From contig CAYJIA010000051.1 of the NCBI GenBank assembly GCA_964370115.1, positions 1 to 14,739 on the forward strand: a stretch of 14,739 bases of DNA. The letters are read 5' to 3'. The position numbers and the translations under genes were made by a program. The DNA comes from SIG603 sp964370115 (lineage in GTDB: Bacteria; Bacillota; Clostridia; Oscillospirales; Acutalibacteraceae). Shown here piece by piece: positions 1 to 7,304 of the stretch; position 1 is the first letter of the stretch; each line of letters opens with the position of its first letter. The notes beneath the pieces were generated by a model that searched no databases, was not told where the DNA came from, and worked only from the letters and a program-made list of their open reading frames with translations.

Positions 1-3
1 AAT

Positions 4-79
4 TGGAGCTGGTGAACGGACTCGAACCCCTGACCTGCTGATTACAAATCAGCTGCTCTACCAACTGAGCTACACCAGC
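4..79 (-). tRNA. tRNA-Thr (anticodon TGT)
   Basis: On the minus strand a complete 76-nt cloverleaf can be folded. The acceptor stem GCTGGTG pairs with CACCAGC, followed by discriminator T and an encoded CCA (complement of 4-6). The D arm is AGCTCAGTTGGTAGAGC. The anticodon stem GCTGA/TCAGC carries the loop TTTGTAA, so the anticodon is TGT (Thr, reading ACA and, by wobble, other ACN codons). The T loop is GGTTCGAGTCC-like. It charges threonine for translation. Its promoter lies at 112-140, and a palindrome sits between promoter and gene. There is no intron and no other tRNA in view; further tRNAs of a cluster could lie beyond the left edge. Confidence 0.97.
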
Positions 80-89
80 GTTTGTTGGC

Positions 90-105
90 TGTTCTCGTGA
101 GAACA
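90..105. repeat. Perfect palindrome at the tRNA-Thr transcription start
   Basis: TGTTCTC-GT-GAGAACA is a perfect 7+2+7 inverted repeat. It lies between the tRNA -10 box (112-117) and the 5' end of the mature tRNA (79). The expected start of transcription is near 105, so the palindrome would form the first 16 nt of the precursor. There it could fold as a small leader hairpin, or act as an operator at +1 to +16. The GTTC-N6-GAAC order is opposite to that of a LexA box. No function is known to me. Confidence 0.6.
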
Positions 106-111
106 TTTGCA

Positions 112-140
112 ATTATACACGGTATTTTGATAAATGTCAA
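112..140 (-). promoter_or_regulatory. Consensus sigma-A promoter of tRNA-Thr
   Basis: Read on the minus strand, TTGACA (135-140) and TATAAT (112-117) are both 6/6 matches to consensus with an ideal 17-bp spacer. This is expected for a strong stable-RNA promoter. The predicted start of transcription is near 105, about 26 nt before the mature tRNA 5' end. Confidence 0.9.
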
Positions 141-172
141 CACTTTTTTGAAAAAAATTTTTATTTTCTTAT

Positions 173-201
173 TTGCTAATATTTTCAGGCTATGCTATAA
201 T
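173..201 (+). promoter_or_regulatory. Promoter of the ABC exporter operon
   Basis: TTGCTA (173-178), a 17-bp spacer and TATAAT (196-201) form a good sigma-A-like promoter. The predicted start of transcription is near 208, leaving only about 10 nt before the ribosome binding site. It is divergent from the tRNA-Thr promoter, with 32 bp of A/T-rich DNA between the two -35 boxes. The in-frame ATG at 200 overlaps the -10 box and so cannot be the start of the next gene. Confidence 0.8.
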
Positions 202-217
202 GTTAAAAAAACAATTT

Positions 218-223
218 GGAGGG
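218..223 (+). promoter_or_regulatory. Ribosome binding site fixing a TTG start
   Basis: GGAGGG lies 6 nt before the TTG at 230. The upstream in-frame candidates (TTG at 173, ATG at 200) lie within the promoter and have no such site, so the ABC ATPase starts at the TTG. Confidence 0.85.
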
Positions 224-229
224 ATATTT

Positions 230-1117
230 TTGACACTTGAAATAAGAGATATTTGCAAGAGTTTTAGCGGTAAAAAAGTATTACACGATGTGTGTTTTAG
301 CGCAAAAAGTGGCGACGCACTGGGAATTCTTGGCAGAAACGGCGCCGGCAAGAGCACGACTATAAGAATAATCATGGGAGTCTTTTTACAAGACAGCGGT
401 ACTGTTTTAATAGACGGAAAAGAAATAAATAGAAAAAATATTAAATTTGGTTATTTACCCGAGGAACGAGGCCTCTACCCCAAAGTTTCTATATTTGACC
501 AACTCGTGTATTTTACAAAACTTAAAGGCGTATCAAAATCTGATGCAGTAAAATCTGTAGAGTATTGGTTAGAGCGTTTAGAGATGAGCGAACATAAAAA
601 TAAAAAGCTTAGCACCTTATCAAAAGGTAATCAGCAAAAAATTCAGCTCATCACAGCAATTTCAGCAAATCCCGATTTGGTAATACTCGACGAGCCGTTT
701 TCAGGACTTGACCCTGTTAACTCTATGCTTTTAAAAGATGTTGTAAAAGAGTTAATTACAGACGGAAAAATCGTACTCTTTTCAAGCCATCAGATGAGCT
801 ATGTAGAAGAGTTTTGCTCAAGCATTGCAATAATCAACGAGGGACAAATTAAGCTTCACGGAGGTTTATCTGAAATTATAAGAAATTATCCAAGAAATAA
901 ACTTGAAATCTTCTCTGACAAAAATGATCTTATTTTATCTGACTATAAAGATGTCTGCGAATTTGAAAAAGGCAGAGTGATTTTTAATCTAAACTCACCC
1001 GACCAAAAACTTCCTGTAATGCGTGAGCTTTTAGGGAAATACGACATAGACAGAATTAATGTGCTTGAGCCCTCACTTAATGAGATTTTTATCGAGTACA
1101 CTAAAGACGCTATATAG
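230..1117 (+). CDS. ABC exporter ATP-binding subunit, NatA/YhaQ-like
   Basis: Cytoplasmic ATPase of a two-component ABC-2 exporter, 295 aa from the TTG start. Visible motifs in order are Walker A GRNGAGKST (35-43), the family-typical YLPEERGLYP in the Q-loop region (75-84), signature LSKGNQQK (130-137), Walker B LVILDEP (150-156), D-loop SGLDP (158-162) and switch His187. After about residue 215 comes a short regulatory tail of the DUF4162 type, ending PSLNEIFIEYTK as is usual in NatA/YhaQ relatives. All catalytic residues are present. The permease starts 9 nt downstream and a GT39-like gene follows, so the three form one operon. NatA homologues drive Na+ or drug efflux or antibiotic resistance; the substrate here cannot be told. 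The start is set by the ribosome binding site and the promoter position. Confidence 0.93.
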   Translation: MTLEIRDICKSFSGKKVLHDVCFSAKSGDALGILGRNGAGKSTTIRIIMGVFLQDSGTVLIDGKEINRKNIKFGYLPEERGLYPKVSIFDQLVYFTKLKGVSKSDAVKSVEYWLERLEMSEHKNKKLSTLSKGNQQKIQLITAISANPDLVILDEPFSGLDPVNSMLLKDVVKELITDGKIVLFSSHQMSYVEEFCSSIAIINEGQIKLHGGLSEIIRNYPRNKLEIFSDKNDLILSDYKDVCEFEKGRVIFNLNSPDQKLPVMRELLGKYDIDRINVLEPSLNEIFIEYTKDAI

Positions 1118-1126
1118 GAGGGTAAT

Positions 1127-2395
1127 ATGAATAATTTTTGGACAATATTTGAATATGAACTAATGCAGTTTATAAAAAAGAAGTCGTTTGTTATTTTCAC
1201 TTTGGTTTGCGCCGTCATTCTTTCGGGCTTGATGTTTGCACCAAGGATTTCACAAAGCTTTGCATCAGATCCAACTGAACCGGGAGCTCCTGTAGAAGAA
1301 CCATCTGAGCAAGTAAGTGAAGAGCATTTTGATACCTATTTAATAAACAGCGACGAAGAAATTTTCGCTTGGCTTACAAGCACTTTTGAAGACATAGAAA
1401 TCAAAACCGAAAAAACCGATAAATCACTCGATGAAATCAAACAAGCTGTCGAAAGCGGAGAGTATCAGTTAGGACTTTTGGTAAATTCTATCGACGATAT
1501 CACAGCAGTCCTTAAAAATCGTGGGCTTTATGATAACGAAGTATACATGATATCCTCTATGTTAAATGAATATTATAAAATTAATGCATTGACACAGTAT
1601 AATGTACCACAAGATGAGGCTATAAATATTTTGAATACAAGTTCAACTATAGCTACAATCGAGCTTGGTGTCGACCAAAGCCAAAATTTCCTATATACAC
1701 AGGCTATAATTTTCCTACTTTACTTTTTGGTTTTGTTTTATGGCCAAATTATTTGCATGGGAGTTGCAACAGAAAAAAGCTCTCGTGCAATGGAACTTTT
1801 AGTGACAAGTGCAAAACCAAACTCCTTATTGTTTGGCAAAATATTCGCAACAGCACTTGCAGGACTTATACAGCTTGTAGTTATTTTAGGTGGCACAGTG
1901 CTTTCTTATAACATAAACAAATCTTATTTCGCCGACATACCACTAGTTGACACAATTTTTGGAATGTCACCGGAAATTTTAATTTATACTTTCATCTTCT
2001 TTGTTCTAGGATTTTTCCTATACGCTTTCCTATACGGTGCAGCGGCGTCTTTCGCCTCAAAAGTTGAAGATGTAAGCGGCCTTGCGTTTCCAATCACTAT
2101 AATTTTCATCATATCTTTCTTTATCGTTACTTTCTCTACATCAAGCGGAAATACCGACAGCACTATTTTAACAGTTGCATCATATGTACCTTTCACATCG
2201 CCTATGGCAATGCTCACAAGGCTCACAATGGGCGAGGCATCTAGTATAGAGGCACTAATCTCTGTGGCTATTTTATGTGTGAGTGTGTGGTTAATTGGAA
2301 TGCTTGCCGCAAAAATTTACCGTGCAGGCGTCTTAATGTACGGAAACTCGCCGAACATCAAGACTATAATCAATAGTTTGAAAAATTCTAAATAA
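1127..2395 (+). CDS. ABC-2 type exporter permease, NatB/YhaP-like
   Basis: Membrane subunit (422 aa) paired with the preceding ATPase, starting at ATG behind AGGAGGG. One hydrophobic helix lies near the N terminus (about 20-38), followed by a large extracytoplasmic region (about 40-185) rich in Glu and Asp. Five further helices lie at about 190-212, 240-262, 284-306, 317-338 and 374-396. The stretch EKSSRAMELLVTSAKP (216-231) after the second helix and PFTSPM (355-360) are typical of NatB-like ABC2_membrane_3 permeases, where the first contacts the ATPase. It exports an unknown substrate using ATP hydrolysed by its partner. Length and helix layout fit the family and there is no truncation. 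The GT39-like gene begins 11 nt after its stop. Confidence 0.92.
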   Translation: MNNFWTIFEYELMQFIKKKSFVIFTLVCAVILSGLMFAPRISQSFASDPTEPGAPVEEPSEQVSEEHFDTYLINSDEEIFAWLTSTFEDIEIKTEKTDKSLDEIKQAVESGEYQLGLLVNSIDDITAVLKNRGLYDNEVYMISSMLNEYYKINALTQYNVPQDEAINILNTSSTIATIELGVDQSQNFLYTQAIIFLLYFLVLFYGQIICMGVATEKSSRAMELLVTSAKPNSLLFGKIFATALAGLIQLVVILGGTVLSYNINKSYFADIPLVDTIFGMSPEILIYTFIFFVLGFFLYAFLYGAAASFASKVEDVSGLAFPITIIFIISFFIVTFSTSSGNTDSTILTVASYVPFTSPMAMLTRLTMGEASSIEALISVAILCVSVWLIGMLAAKIYRAGVLMYGNSPNIKTIINSLKNSK

Positions 2396-2406
2396 GAGGA
2401 CCTACT

Positions 2407-3858
2407 ATGAAAAAGCACTTGATTAAACCTTCTATACTTTTTGCATTCACTTCAGTTGTCTGCTTGTTCCTTTTACCAATGACAAGTCCAATATTTAGCC
2501 TTATAGGAGACGACAGCGCTATATTCTTACTTATCGGGCGACTACTCCCTCAAGGCGGTGTGTTTTATACCGATTTATTCGACCATAAGGGACCGCTCAT
2601 TTTTTTCCTAAATGGTATACCTCAAATATTTATAAACGGCACATTCGGTGTTTGGCTTGTTGAAGTTGTATTTTTACTTGTCAGTCTAATTTTAATATAC
2701 AAAACTTCTTTACTCTTACTCTCAAAAAATTTTGCCATCTTCCCCGCTATAGCATATCTTTTCTATTTTATGCTTACAATTTCAAACGGAAATTTCACTG
2801 AAGAGTATTCTAACCTCTTCTCACTTATTGGGATTTATTTGTTTGTAAAGCAGCTAAAGCAATCTGATAAAGTTATAAATATAAATAAATTTGCATTTTT
2901 GCTCGGTGTCCTTTTTGCCTTAATATTTTTTAGCCGTGTAAACAACGTGACCACAGTGGCATCCATAATAGTAATAATGCTAATTTATCTAATTCCTAAA
3001 AACTTAATTTGCGCATTAAAATGTGTACTTTTAGGTTTTTGCGGAATACTCACAGTGACACTTCCTATAGTTATATATTTTTACATAAACGGTGCGCTCT
3101 ACGATATGTTCTACGCATCTATACTATATAACTTTATGTACAGCGAAAACCTTGGAGCAACAAGCTTTGTTTTTATCACTAACCCTTTTTTCTTATTAGC
3201 TCTGGCAGTTTCTGCCTTAGCATTTATACTGTGCGTAAAAAACAAAGAGAAATTTTATGGTGCTTTTATCGCAGTAAGTGCACTCACATCTGCCCTGGCT
3301 GTGAACCTATCTGGATATCCATTTAGACATTACCTTCTACTTCTCGCACCAGTTTTCATGTTTAGCATAATAATGATAATTAAATTTCTACCAACATCCT
3401 TAAATGACTTTATATCAAAATATAGCAACTTGTTTTTTGTAGCAAGTATATTGCTCCTTATCATGCTGCAAGTCGCAAATATTATTTTGTCTGACGAACT
3501 TTACAAAATTTACCTTGAAAAAGACAATTACGACGCACAGGTTTTAGAAACTATGGAAAATATACCCGAAGACGAAAGAGATGAAATTTTCGGATATAAT
3601 ATTGATGCAAAATGGTTTTATCAGGCAAATGTAACTCCGTGTTTTAAGTACTTTACTCTGCAAGATTGGCAAGGAGAAAACGACAGTCACATATTTGAAG
3701 AAATTGAGCAGTTCTTTAAAGACAGTCCTCCTAAATGGGTGTTAATCCCAAGTGTCAAAAACAGTATTTCAAACGAAGCGGTGCTGCTCGAAATTTCTGA
3801 AAACTATACCGAAGTCCATAATAATTATTTGAGTATTTTATATGAAAGAAATAGCTAA
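2407..3858 (+). CDS. Multipass membrane protein, GT39/PMT-like glycosyltransferase
   Basis: A 483-aa integral membrane protein with about ten hydrophobic segments (first at 8-30, last at 340-360) and a soluble C-terminal domain (about 365-483). The first external loop carries GDDSAIF (34-40) and DLFDHKGP (56-63). Together these resemble the acidic loop of the Firmicute GT39/dolichyl-phosphate-mannose-mannosyltransferase-like family, where Asp residues act in catalysis. NGNFTEEYSNL (127-137) and YPFRHYL (304-310) are further family-like motifs. Such enzymes transfer a sugar from a polyprenyl-phosphate carrier to protein, lipid or cell-wall polymer on the outer face of the membrane. Acceptor and sugar are unknown. 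It starts at ATG behind AGAGGA, 11 nt after the permease, so it is the last gene of the exporter operon, and a terminator follows. Family assignment is moderately sure. Confidence 0.75.
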   Translation: MKKHLIKPSILFAFTSVVCLFLLPMTSPIFSLIGDDSAIFLLIGRLLPQGGVFYTDLFDHKGPLIFFLNGIPQIFINGTFGVWLVEVVFLLVSLILIYKTSLLLLSKNFAIFPAIAYLFYFMLTISNGNFTEEYSNLFSLIGIYLFVKQLKQSDKVININKFAFLLGVLFALIFFSRVNNVTTVASIIVIMLIYLIPKNLICALKCVLLGFCGILTVTLPIVIYFYINGALYDMFYASILYNFMYSENLGATSFVFITNPFFLLALAVSALAFILCVKNKEKFYGAFIAVSALTSALAVNLSGYPFRHYLLLLAPVFMFSIIMIIKFLPTSLNDFISKYSNLFFVASILLLIMLQVANIILSDELYKIYLEKDNYDAQVLETMENIPEDERDEIFGYNIDAKWFYQANVTPCFKYFTLQDWQGENDSHIFEEIEQFFKDSPPKWVLIPSVKNSISNEAVLLEISENYTEVHNNYLSILYERNS

Positions 3859-3870
3859 AACTTAAATAAA

Positions 3871-3910
3871 AAAAATTATCGCAAATGAAAAATCATTTGC
3901 GATAATTTTT
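3871..3910. terminator. Bidirectional terminator between convergent operons
   Basis: An 18-bp perfect stem (3871-3888 with 3893-3910) with an AAAA loop has an A-tract on the left arm and a T-tract on the right arm. It can therefore stop transcription from both sides: the exporter operon from the left and nrdR from the right. It overlaps the nrdR stop codon by 2 nt. The stem core TCGCAAATGA/TCATTTGCGA recurs in the terminator at 9979-10007. Confidence 0.9.
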
Positions 3911-4367
3911 ATGTTCTGGCATTTATAATTTTGCTAAGCTCATCCATGAAAGTGTTAATATCTTTAAATTGACGATAAACCGATGCAAATCTTACATAGG
4001 CTACCTCGTCTACAGATTTAAGTTTTTCCATAGCATAAGTACCGATAATTTGTGATTGGATTTCTCTATCAAGTGAATTTTGTAGTAAGTTTTCGATCTC
4101 GTCTACAATTTTCTCAAGTGTATCAAGTGATACTGGTCTTTTTTCGCAAGCGCGAAGCAAACCATTTAGAAGTTTATTTCTGTCAAATGTCTCTCTTGAT
4201 TTATCTTTTTTGATAACAACAATAGGTACTGTCTCTATTGTTTCATAAGTCGTAAATCTTTTTGTACATTTAAGACACTCTCTCCTTCTTCTGATTTTTT
4301 CGCCCTCGTCTGTAGGTCTTGAGTCTATTACCTTGCTTTCTTCATAAGCACAATATGGGCATTTCAT
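3909..4367 (-). CDS. nrdR: Transcriptional repressor NrdR
   Basis: A 152-aa regulator of ribonucleotide reductase genes. NrdR senses ATP/dATP and represses nrd operons when dNTPs are plentiful. An N-terminal zinc ribbon uses Cys3, Cys6, Cys31 and Cys34 (CPYC and CLKC), with the hallmark DSRP and an RRRREC basic stretch between them. An ATP-cone domain follows from about residue 47 (VIKKD at 51-55, FDRNKLLNGLLRAC) to the conserved VAYVRFASVYRQF (122-134). Length is standard. The chosen ATG at 4367 follows GGAGG (4376-4380) by 8 nt; an in-frame TTG at 4382 lies upstream of that site and is rejected. No ribonucleotide reductase gene is in the window. It lies 119 bp after the sugar isomerase-like gene on the same strand and probably has its own promoter at 4438-4467. 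Confidence 0.97.
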   Translation of the reverse strand: MKCPYCAYEESKVIDSRPTDEGEKIRRRRECLKCTKRFTTYETIETVPIVVIKKDKSRETFDRNKLLNGLLRACEKRPVSLDTLEKIVDEIENLLQNSLDREIQSQIIGTYAMEKLKSVDEVAYVRFASVYRQFKDINTFMDELSKIINART

Positions 4368-4437
4368 AATTTCCACCTCCAAAGTTTAGCATGACACATA
4401 CCATATATTAAAAACACAGCTGTCAAACTATATGGAC

Positions 4438-4467
4438 ATTATACTACAATACTTATCAAAAAAGCAA
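4438..4467 (-). promoter_or_regulatory. Probable promoter of nrdR
   Basis: On the minus strand, TTGCTT (4462-4467), an 18-bp spacer and TATAAT (4438-4443) precede nrdR, giving a leader of about 64 nt. The -35 box is a weak match. A second candidate -35, TTGACA (4421-4426), lacks a convincing -10. No terminator is visible after the upstream isomerase gene, so read-through may also supply nrdR transcripts. Confidence 0.55.
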
Positions 4468-4486
4468 GAAAAAAGTGCATTTTACT

Positions 4487-5281
4487 TTACATTTGAAGGG
4501 TTTTTTGCATAAATTCTTTACTTTTTATCAAATTTTCACTGTTTTTTATGGTGCTTGCATACACTTCGGTGCAAATAACTCCGTCAAAACCGTATTTTTT
4601 TACCATTTGTAAAATTTCGTTAAAGTCACATTCGCCCTCTCCTGGAAGAAGACAAAGCTCATTTGCTTTACAGTCGCTCATATGAAGATGTATTAAATTT
4701 TCACCCATAGCCTCTATCATCAAGGTTGAATTTTGATTTGACAACCTCGCCTGCTTTATATCAAACACAAATCGACAGCTCTGACCAAGTGCATTTTTCA
4801 TCTTCCTTATAAACTCTACATTTTCACTCCTGTAAAACTGCACATTCTCCTGTGCTAAGTAAATATCGAACTGTCTTGCTATATCGTAAAGTTTCTTATA
4901 CCTTTCAAAATAAAAGTTCTCGTCATTATAAAATCCACCGTGTTTTCCCCTGTGCTCTCCGTGAAAAACAAATACATCTGCGCCTAAATACCTGCAAGCC
5001 TCAAAATACCTTTTATAATTATCACAGCTTTCATCAAACCTTCTTTCATAATTAGAAAAAAACATCATTGCTTCTAGAAGGCACTCAAAAGGATGCAAGC
5101 TTTTAAACTTTACACCACTATTGTCTGCTATATTCTTCATCTCTTTTAAAAATTTCAAATCTATCTCACTATGTGCATTTACAAACATCTCAAAATTTTT
5201 ATACCCATAACTTATCAATTCTTTAAAGCTGTCCTCTGTCTTTTTGGGATAAAGACAGGCAGTTGAAATTCCAATTTCCAT
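4487..5281 (-). CDS. Sugar phosphate isomerase/epimerase family TIM-barrel protein
   Basis: A 264-aa protein of the xylose isomerase-like (AP endonuclease family 2) TIM-barrel superfamily. It opens with the typical barrel strand MEIGISTACLYP. Metal-ligand-like residues lie at expected barrel positions: Glu145 (LAQEN), Asp174 (FVFDIKQA), His200 (HLHMSD, 198-203) and Glu239 (VICTEVY). His63 (SLHPFE) and His107 (VFHGEH) are further candidate active-site residues. The loop GEGECDFNEIL (214-224) is also typical of the superfamily. Members isomerise or epimerise sugars, myo-inositol derivatives or sugar phosphates with a divalent metal; the substrate cannot be inferred. It has no sugar-pathway neighbours. 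The ATG at 5281 follows GAGGG (5288-5292) by 6 nt. It is divergent from the ABC-F operon and its promoter overlaps that operon's promoter. Confidence 0.88.
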   Translation of the reverse strand: MEIGISTACLYPKKTEDSFKELISYGYKNFEMFVNAHSEIDLKFLKEMKNIADNSGVKFKSLHPFECLLEAMMFFSNYERRFDESCDNYKRYFEACRYLGADVFVFHGEHRGKHGGFYNDENFYFERYKKLYDIARQFDIYLAQENVQFYRSENVEFIRKMKNALGQSCRFVFDIKQARLSNQNSTLMIEAMGENLIHLHMSDCKANELCLLPGEGECDFNEILQMVKKYGFDGVICTEVYASTIKNSENLIKSKEFMQKTLQM

Positions 5282-5305
5282 AGCTATCCCTCATTTCTTT
5301 TCTTT

Positions 5306-5333
5306 ATTATATCGCAAATCCTCTTGATTTCAA
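5306..5333 (-). promoter_or_regulatory. Promoter of the sugar isomerase-like gene
   Basis: Read on the minus strand, TTGAAA (5328-5333), a 16-bp spacer and TATAAT (5306-5311) give a start near 5299 and a leader of only about 18 nt. Its -35 box overlaps that of the opposing ABC-F promoter by 2 bp. Confidence 0.75.
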
Positions 5334-5336
5334 GAG
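5321..5336. repeat. Palindrome shared by two divergent -35 boxes
   Basis: CTCTTGA-TT-TCAAGAG is a perfect 7+2+7 inverted repeat. Each half supplies a TTGA core to one promoter: TTGATT (5324-5329) rightward and TTGAAA (5328-5333) leftward. It could be a simple by-product of facing -35 boxes or a true operator. Confidence 0.6.
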
Positions 5337-5352
5337 AAATTTTTATTATAAT
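5324..5352 (+). promoter_or_regulatory. Promoter of the ABC-F/mtaB operon
   Basis: TTGATT (5324-5329), a 17-bp spacer and TATAAT (5347-5352) predict a start near 5359 and a leader of about 27 nt. That is too short for the leader-peptide attenuators found before many resistance-type ABC-F genes. Confidence 0.8.
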
Positions 5353-5385
5353 CATATTAACTATTTTTATTTGAATGGAGATACT

Positions 5386-7302
5386 ATGGCTTTACTGACA
5401 GTTAATAATATAAAAAAGATGTTTTCAGTGGATACGATTTTAGAAAATATAAGCTTTGAAGTCCAAAAAAATGACCGTATAGGCCTTGTCGGAATAAATG
5501 GCTCAGGAAAAACTACACTTTTTAAAGTTATAACAGGAGAATACGACAGCGATGACGGAACTTGCATTTTCGCTAAAGACTGCAAGCTGTCCTACATGGA
5601 GCAACATGTGTGCAAAGACCCCGAGATAAACGCATACGACGAAGTTTTAAGTGTTTTTTCCGAAACTTTAAGGCTTGAGACAGAACTTGAAGATATTACA
5701 CAAAAACTAACTCATACAAATGACAAAAAAGAGCTCGACAAGCTAATAACTTTACAGCTTCAAATAAACGACAAATTTGCCGATTTAGACGGGCTTACAT
5801 TTAGAAACAGAGTTAAAACTACCTTGCTTGGTTTAGGTTTTAGCGAAAGTCAACTTGCCGAAAAAGTAATAAATTTAAGCGGTGGCCAAAAGGCGAAATT
5901 GCAACTAGCAAAAATGCTTTTAGGTGGTGCAAACCTTTTACTTTTGGACGAACCTACCAACCATCTAGACATACAGTCCACAGAGTGGCTAGAGGATTTT
6001 TTGAAAAACTACTCAGGTGCATTTATCGTAATTTCCCACGATAGATACTTCTTAAACAAGGTGACAAACCGTACTTTTGAGCTGTCTGGAAATGCAGTTT
6101 ATAAATACAAAGGTAACTATTCCGAATTTCTCGCGCAAAAAGAAGAGCGTATTTTATCTATGCAAAGAGTATACGAAAACACACAAAAGGAAATCACACG
6201 CATAGAGGGCATAATAGCTCAGCAAAGGCGCTTTAACCGTGAAAGAAACTATGTGACTATCGCGTCAAAACAAAAAACAATCGACCGTCTAGAGGCGACT
6301 TTAGAAAAGCCACCGGGAAGCGACGAACTTATGGAGTTTAATCTAAATCTCAGCCGTCGTGGTGGAAACGATGTTCTTTTTGTAGAGGACTTAGCCCTCT
6401 CTTTTGGTGAAAATGATATTTTTTCAAATATATCTATGCAAGTATACCGAAAAGACAGAATATTTCTTATAGGCCCTAACGGCTGTGGAAAGACCTCTTT
6501 ACTAAAAATTCTCTTGGGAATTTACGAGAGTAGTGGAGGCAGTGTGAAATTTGGCTCGAATATCGACACAGGCTACTACGACCAGTCTCAAGATAATCTT
6601 AATTCTAAAAACAGTGTAATTGACGAGATATGGGAGCTTGACCCGTCTATGACCCAAACAGAAGTCAGAAGCGCACTTGCCGTATTTTTATTTAAAGGAG
6701 AAGATGTATTTAAGCCTATCAGCGGTTTGAGTGGTGGCGAAAGAGCACGGGTTCTACTGCTAAAGCTAATGCTTAATAGCACTAATTTTTTAATCTTAGA
6801 CGAACCTACCAACCATCTGGACATCAACTCTAAAGAGGCACTCGAGTCTGCACTTTTAGATTACGACGGCACAATGCTCGTGGTGTCTCATGACAGGTAT
6901 TTAATTAACAAACTTGCAAGTAAAGTATTTTACCTTAACAACGATAGTATAACTGTATATGAAGGAAACTACGATAGTTACCTTGAAGCAAAGTCCAGTA
7001 AAGTTTTAGAGCCAGACACTCCTGTGGTCAAGGTCAACGAATATAAGCTAAATAAAGAAAAGAAAGCAGAGATACGAAAGCTAAAAAATAGGCTTACCCA
7101 GTGTGAAACCGACATAGAATGTACGGATTTAAAGATTGAGGAACTAGAGAAGCAACTCGCTTTGCCCGAAGTCTCTACCGACTATGTAAAGGCGGTTGAG
7201 CTTACAAACTCTTTACATGAATTAAAAGAGGAAAATGAGAGACTACTTAATTTGTGGGAAGAACTTCACACAAAACTCGACGAACACGAAGAAAGAGGTT
7301 AA
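5386..7302 (+). CDS. ABC-F family ATPase (YdiF/Uup-like)
   Basis: A 638-aa soluble protein with two ABC domains and no membrane helix. ABC-F proteins act on ribosomes, relieving stalled or drug-bound states. Domain 1 has Walker A GINGSGKTT (36-44), signature LSGGQKA (164-170), Walker B LLLLDEP (184-190) and His218. Domain 2 has Walker A GPNGCGKT (363-370), signature LSGGERA (448-454), Walker B LILDEP (469-474) and His502. Both carry the ABC-F hallmark TNHLD. The inter-domain P-site tRNA-interaction linker (about 232-310) is Glu/Arg/Lys-rich. A C-terminal coiled coil (about 555-638) points to the YdiF/Uup type rather than EttA. All ATPase residues are intact. The ATG at 5386 follows GGAG (5377-5380) by 5 nt; a TTG at 5371 would put that site inside the gene. 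mtaB starts 2 nt after the stop. A housekeeping role seems likelier than resistance, but this is inference. Confidence 0.95.
   Translation: MALLTVNNIKKMFSVDTILENISFEVQKNDRIGLVGINGSGKTTLFKVITGEYDSDDGTCIFAKDCKLSYMEQHVCKDPEINAYDEVLSVFSETLRLETELEDITQKLTHTNDKKELDKLITLQLQINDKFADLDGLTFRNRVKTTLLGLGFSESQLAEKVINLSGGQKAKLQLAKMLLGGANLLLLDEPTNHLDIQSTEWLEDFLKNYSGAFIVISHDRYFLNKVTNRTFELSGNAVYKYKGNYSEFLAQKEERILSMQRVYENTQKEITRIEGIIAQQRRFNRERNYVTIASKQKTIDRLEATLEKPPGSDELMEFNLNLSRRGGNDVLFVEDLALSFGENDIFSNISMQVYRKDRIFLIGPNGCGKTSLLKILLGIYESSGGSVKFGSNIDTGYYDQSQDNLNSKNSVIDEIWELDPSMTQTEVRSALAVFLFKGEDVFKPISGLSGGERARVLLLKLMLNSTNFLILDEPTNHLDINSKEALESALLDYDGTMLVVSHDRYLINKLASKVFYLNNDSITVYEGNYDSYLEAKSSKVLEPDTPVVKVNEYKLNKEKKAEIRKLKNRLTQCETDIECTDLKIEELEKQLALPEVSTDYVKAVELTNSLHELKEENERLLNLWEELHTKLDEHEERG
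7294..7298 (+). promoter_or_regulatory. Ribosome binding site within the ABC-F 3' end, fixing the mtaB start
   Basis: AGAGG, inside the last codons of the ABC-F gene, lies 6 nt before a TTG at 7305. A longer reading of mtaB from 7254 would add 17 Arg/Lys-rich residues that overlap the ABC-F gene and are absent from the family, so it is rejected. Confidence 0.8.
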
Positions 7303-7304
7303 TT

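Noticed and set aside
90..105. LexA/SOS box at the tRNA promoter
   Set aside because: The Gram-positive LexA site is GAAC-N4-GTTC. Here the halves are in the opposite order (GTTC-N6-GAAC).
173..229. N-terminal extension of the ABC ATPase from TTG 173 or ATG 200
   Set aside because: These codons coincide with the -35 and -10 boxes of the promoter, and the good ribosome binding site lies downstream, before TTG 230.
4398..4436. NrdR boxes (autoregulation) upstream of nrdR
   Set aside because: CCATATATTA and AACTATATGG resemble half of the ACACWATATATWGTGT consensus, but their flanks do not fit and their centres are about 25 bp apart rather than about three helical turns. In AT-rich DNA this is weak.
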